From Parabacteroides faecis (GTDB taxonomy: Bacteria > Bacteroidota > Bacteroidia > Bacteroidales > Tannerellaceae), in the NCBI RefSeq assembly GCF_014647375.1, contig NZ_BMPB01000005.1, positions 248,001-312,000 of the forward strand: a DNA stretch of 64,000 bases, given 5' to 3'. The position numbers were made by a program, and so were the translations under genes. How positions within the stretch are numbered: the stretch's first letter is position 1; every line of letters begins with the position of its first letter. Below the pieces are notes generated by a model, which made no database searches, had not been told where the DNA came from, and was given only the letters and a program-made list of their open reading frames with translations. Below are positions 62,754 to 64,000 of this stretch, in pieces.

Positions 62754-64000
62754 ATGAAGACGAATAGTCTGTATATATATAGGGGAATAAAGTTCGCATG
62801 TGTTGTTGTCATTTTACTATACGCTGTATCCGTTTCTTCTCAGAATGAAAAGAGAAGAGATCGTACGGATAGTCTGTCTAGTATATTGCAAGAAATAAAG
62901 ACGCCTGGTGAGAAACTGGCTCTTTTGAGAGAACAGGTCGCTATGAACCGGCAGCAGAAGGTCGAAGCACTTTTGGATAAGGAGATAGTAGACATAGCCA
63001 TGCAGCTTGACTCTTTTCAGATAGCTTATAATACAATGGCAGAGTTGAGCCGTTACTATTATAACCGGGATATGCGGGACAGCATGCTTTATTGGTATGC
63101 CATGATCGATACGATTTCCCGGCAGCGTAAAGAATGTCCCGATGCCTTGTTCACGGCCGGTAGTCTGGTATGTCAGGATTATCTGTGGGCAGAGGATTAT
63201 GAACTCGCAATGAACGAAGCTATCCGGCAGATCAACCTGGCGGACAGGGAATCACAGATATATGGACAGGCAAGAGGTAACTACAATCTGGCTTTGATCT
63301 ATCAGGTCGTAGGACAGGATAGTAATGCCGTAGTCGCTTTCCGCAAAGGGTTGGGGTGGTTGGACAAGAATGTGGACATGCAGATGCTGGAATTGCAATT
63401 CCTGTCGGATATGGTTGTTTCGACTCTTCGGCTCAATCTGTTGGATGACTCGGAGGAACTGTTGATACGTTATGAAAACTTATTGGATACGATAGAACTG
63501 GATTATAAGAAGAAAAATTATGTTTTTCCCGCTCTTTATTACAGATGCTTGCTTTATTCAAAATATTCTGATCTTTATACTCGTAGCGGTCAATTAATGA
63601 AAGCGCATGATTATCTGGAAAAGGCTTCCGTTTTTATCAGCGATTCACTGAGTGGCTTCGTGAAATATGCTTATTACCAGTCTGAAGCCCTTTATTATGT
63701 GAAAGCGGGGAATAAGCAGAAAGCATTATCTGCCATCGATAAAGCATTGGCCTTGGAAGACGACCTGGATATGATGAACTTGAAAATGCAGCTTCTTCGT
63801 GATTGCGGGCAGTATCAGGAGGCTATCCGGGTATATAAAAAGATGCTCAAAATGAATGCTTCCATCAATAATGAAGCATTCAACCGCCAGATCACTCAGC
63901 TTCGTTTCCTGAACGATCTGAACGATAGTGAGAAACAGCTCCGTGAACTTGCTTATCAGAATACACAGATAGCAGCCAAACAGCGCCAGTTGATCCATAT
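62754..64000 (+). CDS. Second TPR-containing sensor kinase (3' partial)
   Basis: The frame runs from the ATG at 62754 (MKTNSLYIYRG) to the window end without a stop. It has an N-terminal hydrophobic segment and TPR repeats very like those of the preceding kinase: DYELAMNEAIRQINLA here against NYELAMNEAIRLYNLA there, and INNEAFNRQITQLRFLNDLND against INNEAFTRQINQLRTLYDLND. The kinase domains expected downstream lie outside the window, so the kinase call is by paralogy. An ATG at 62750 in another frame stops after five codons and is not used. Confidence 0.85.
   Translation, partial: MKTNSLYIYRGIKFACVVVILLYAVSVSSQNEKRRDRTDSLSSILQEIKTPGEKLALLREQVAMNRQQKVEALLDKEIVDIAMQLDSFQIAYNTMAELSRYYYNRDMRDSMLYWYAMIDTISRQRKECPDALFTAGSLVCQDYLWAEDYELAMNEAIRQINLADRESQIYGQARGNYNLALIYQVVGQDSNAVVAFRKGLGWLDKNVDMQMLELQFLSDMVVSTLRLNLLDDSEELLIRYENLLDTIELDYKKKNYVFPALYYRCLLYSKYSDLYTRSGQLMKAHDYLEKASVFISDSLSGFVKYAYYQSEALYYVKAGNKQKALSAIDKALALEDDLDMMNLKMQLLRDCGQYQEAIRVYKKMLKMNASINNEAFNRQITQLRFLNDLNDSEKQLRELAYQNTQIAAKQRQLIH

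Overview
The window looks like chromosomal DNA of a gut-type Bacteroidales bacterium, most likely Parabacteroides or a close relative. The genus is an inference from gene content; no search was run. Supporting signs are a SusC/SusD pair, several TonB-dependent receptors with FecR/ECF-sigma regulators, an hmu-type haem operon, TamB/TamA-like envelope genes, an S1 protein gene with a Bacteroidetes promoter, and repeated use of the Bacteroidetes -7 element TAnnTTTG. No rRNA, transposase, integrase or CRISPR array was seen. There is one tRNA (Pro, anticodon GGG).

Layout. 1-6344: 3' part of an hmu-like haem operon (CobN-like HmuS cut by the window edge, HmuT, HmuU, HmuV, and an extra membrane protein). 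6345-7137: gene-free, AT-rich, with a GC-rich inverted repeat between 11-bp direct repeats. 7138-9792: esterase-like lipoprotein, small Cys/Pro/Gly-rich secreted protein, inositol-monophosphatase family enzyme (all minus). 9914-12330: KilA-N protein with a perfect 32-bp palindrome, then a membrane-anchored MutS-family ATPase. 12435-19573: tamB-tamA-like pair; the second gene begins with a degenerate DNA repeat array. 19650-20304: MntA/HepT toxin-antitoxin pair. 20394-22231: DUF3127 protein with an SSB-like tail, MerR regulator, M23 peptidase. 22329-24956: alaS. 25162-30654: GH2 lipoprotein and a secreted M81 (MlrC-like) protein around a cluster of small hairpins. 30805-33460: two-component system 1 with a divergent membrane protein. 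33928-39078: SusC/SusD pair, the SusC interrupted by an in-frame TGA. 39217-41421: aroB, tRNA-Pro, AraC regulator. 41426-45892: two-component system 2 with a divergent outer-membrane barrel gene. 45904-55775: two complete ECF sigma/FecR/TonB-receptor modules plus lipoproteins. 55880-58263: HU, AraC regulator, small unknown proteins, a stand-alone receiver. 58462-60258: rpsA. 60541-end: tandem TPR histidine kinases, the second cut by the window edge.

How the parts work together. The dominant theme is the cell envelope: nutrient import (haem, glycans, unknown TonB ligands), outer-membrane assembly, and the regulators that switch these on. Two observations stand out. First, the SusC gene carries a TGA stop whose three bases are exactly the loop of a perfect palindrome (GGTTAC-TGA-GTAACC); inverting the loop gives TCA, the serine expected at this site in SusC proteins, so the gene may be switched by a loop inversion. 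Second, two paralogous two-component systems each face a divergent gene whose promoter has the same design: three TAAC boxes with an 11-bp period, then exactly 22 bp, then TAnnTTTG. This predicts a shared regulator-binding code and direct targets.
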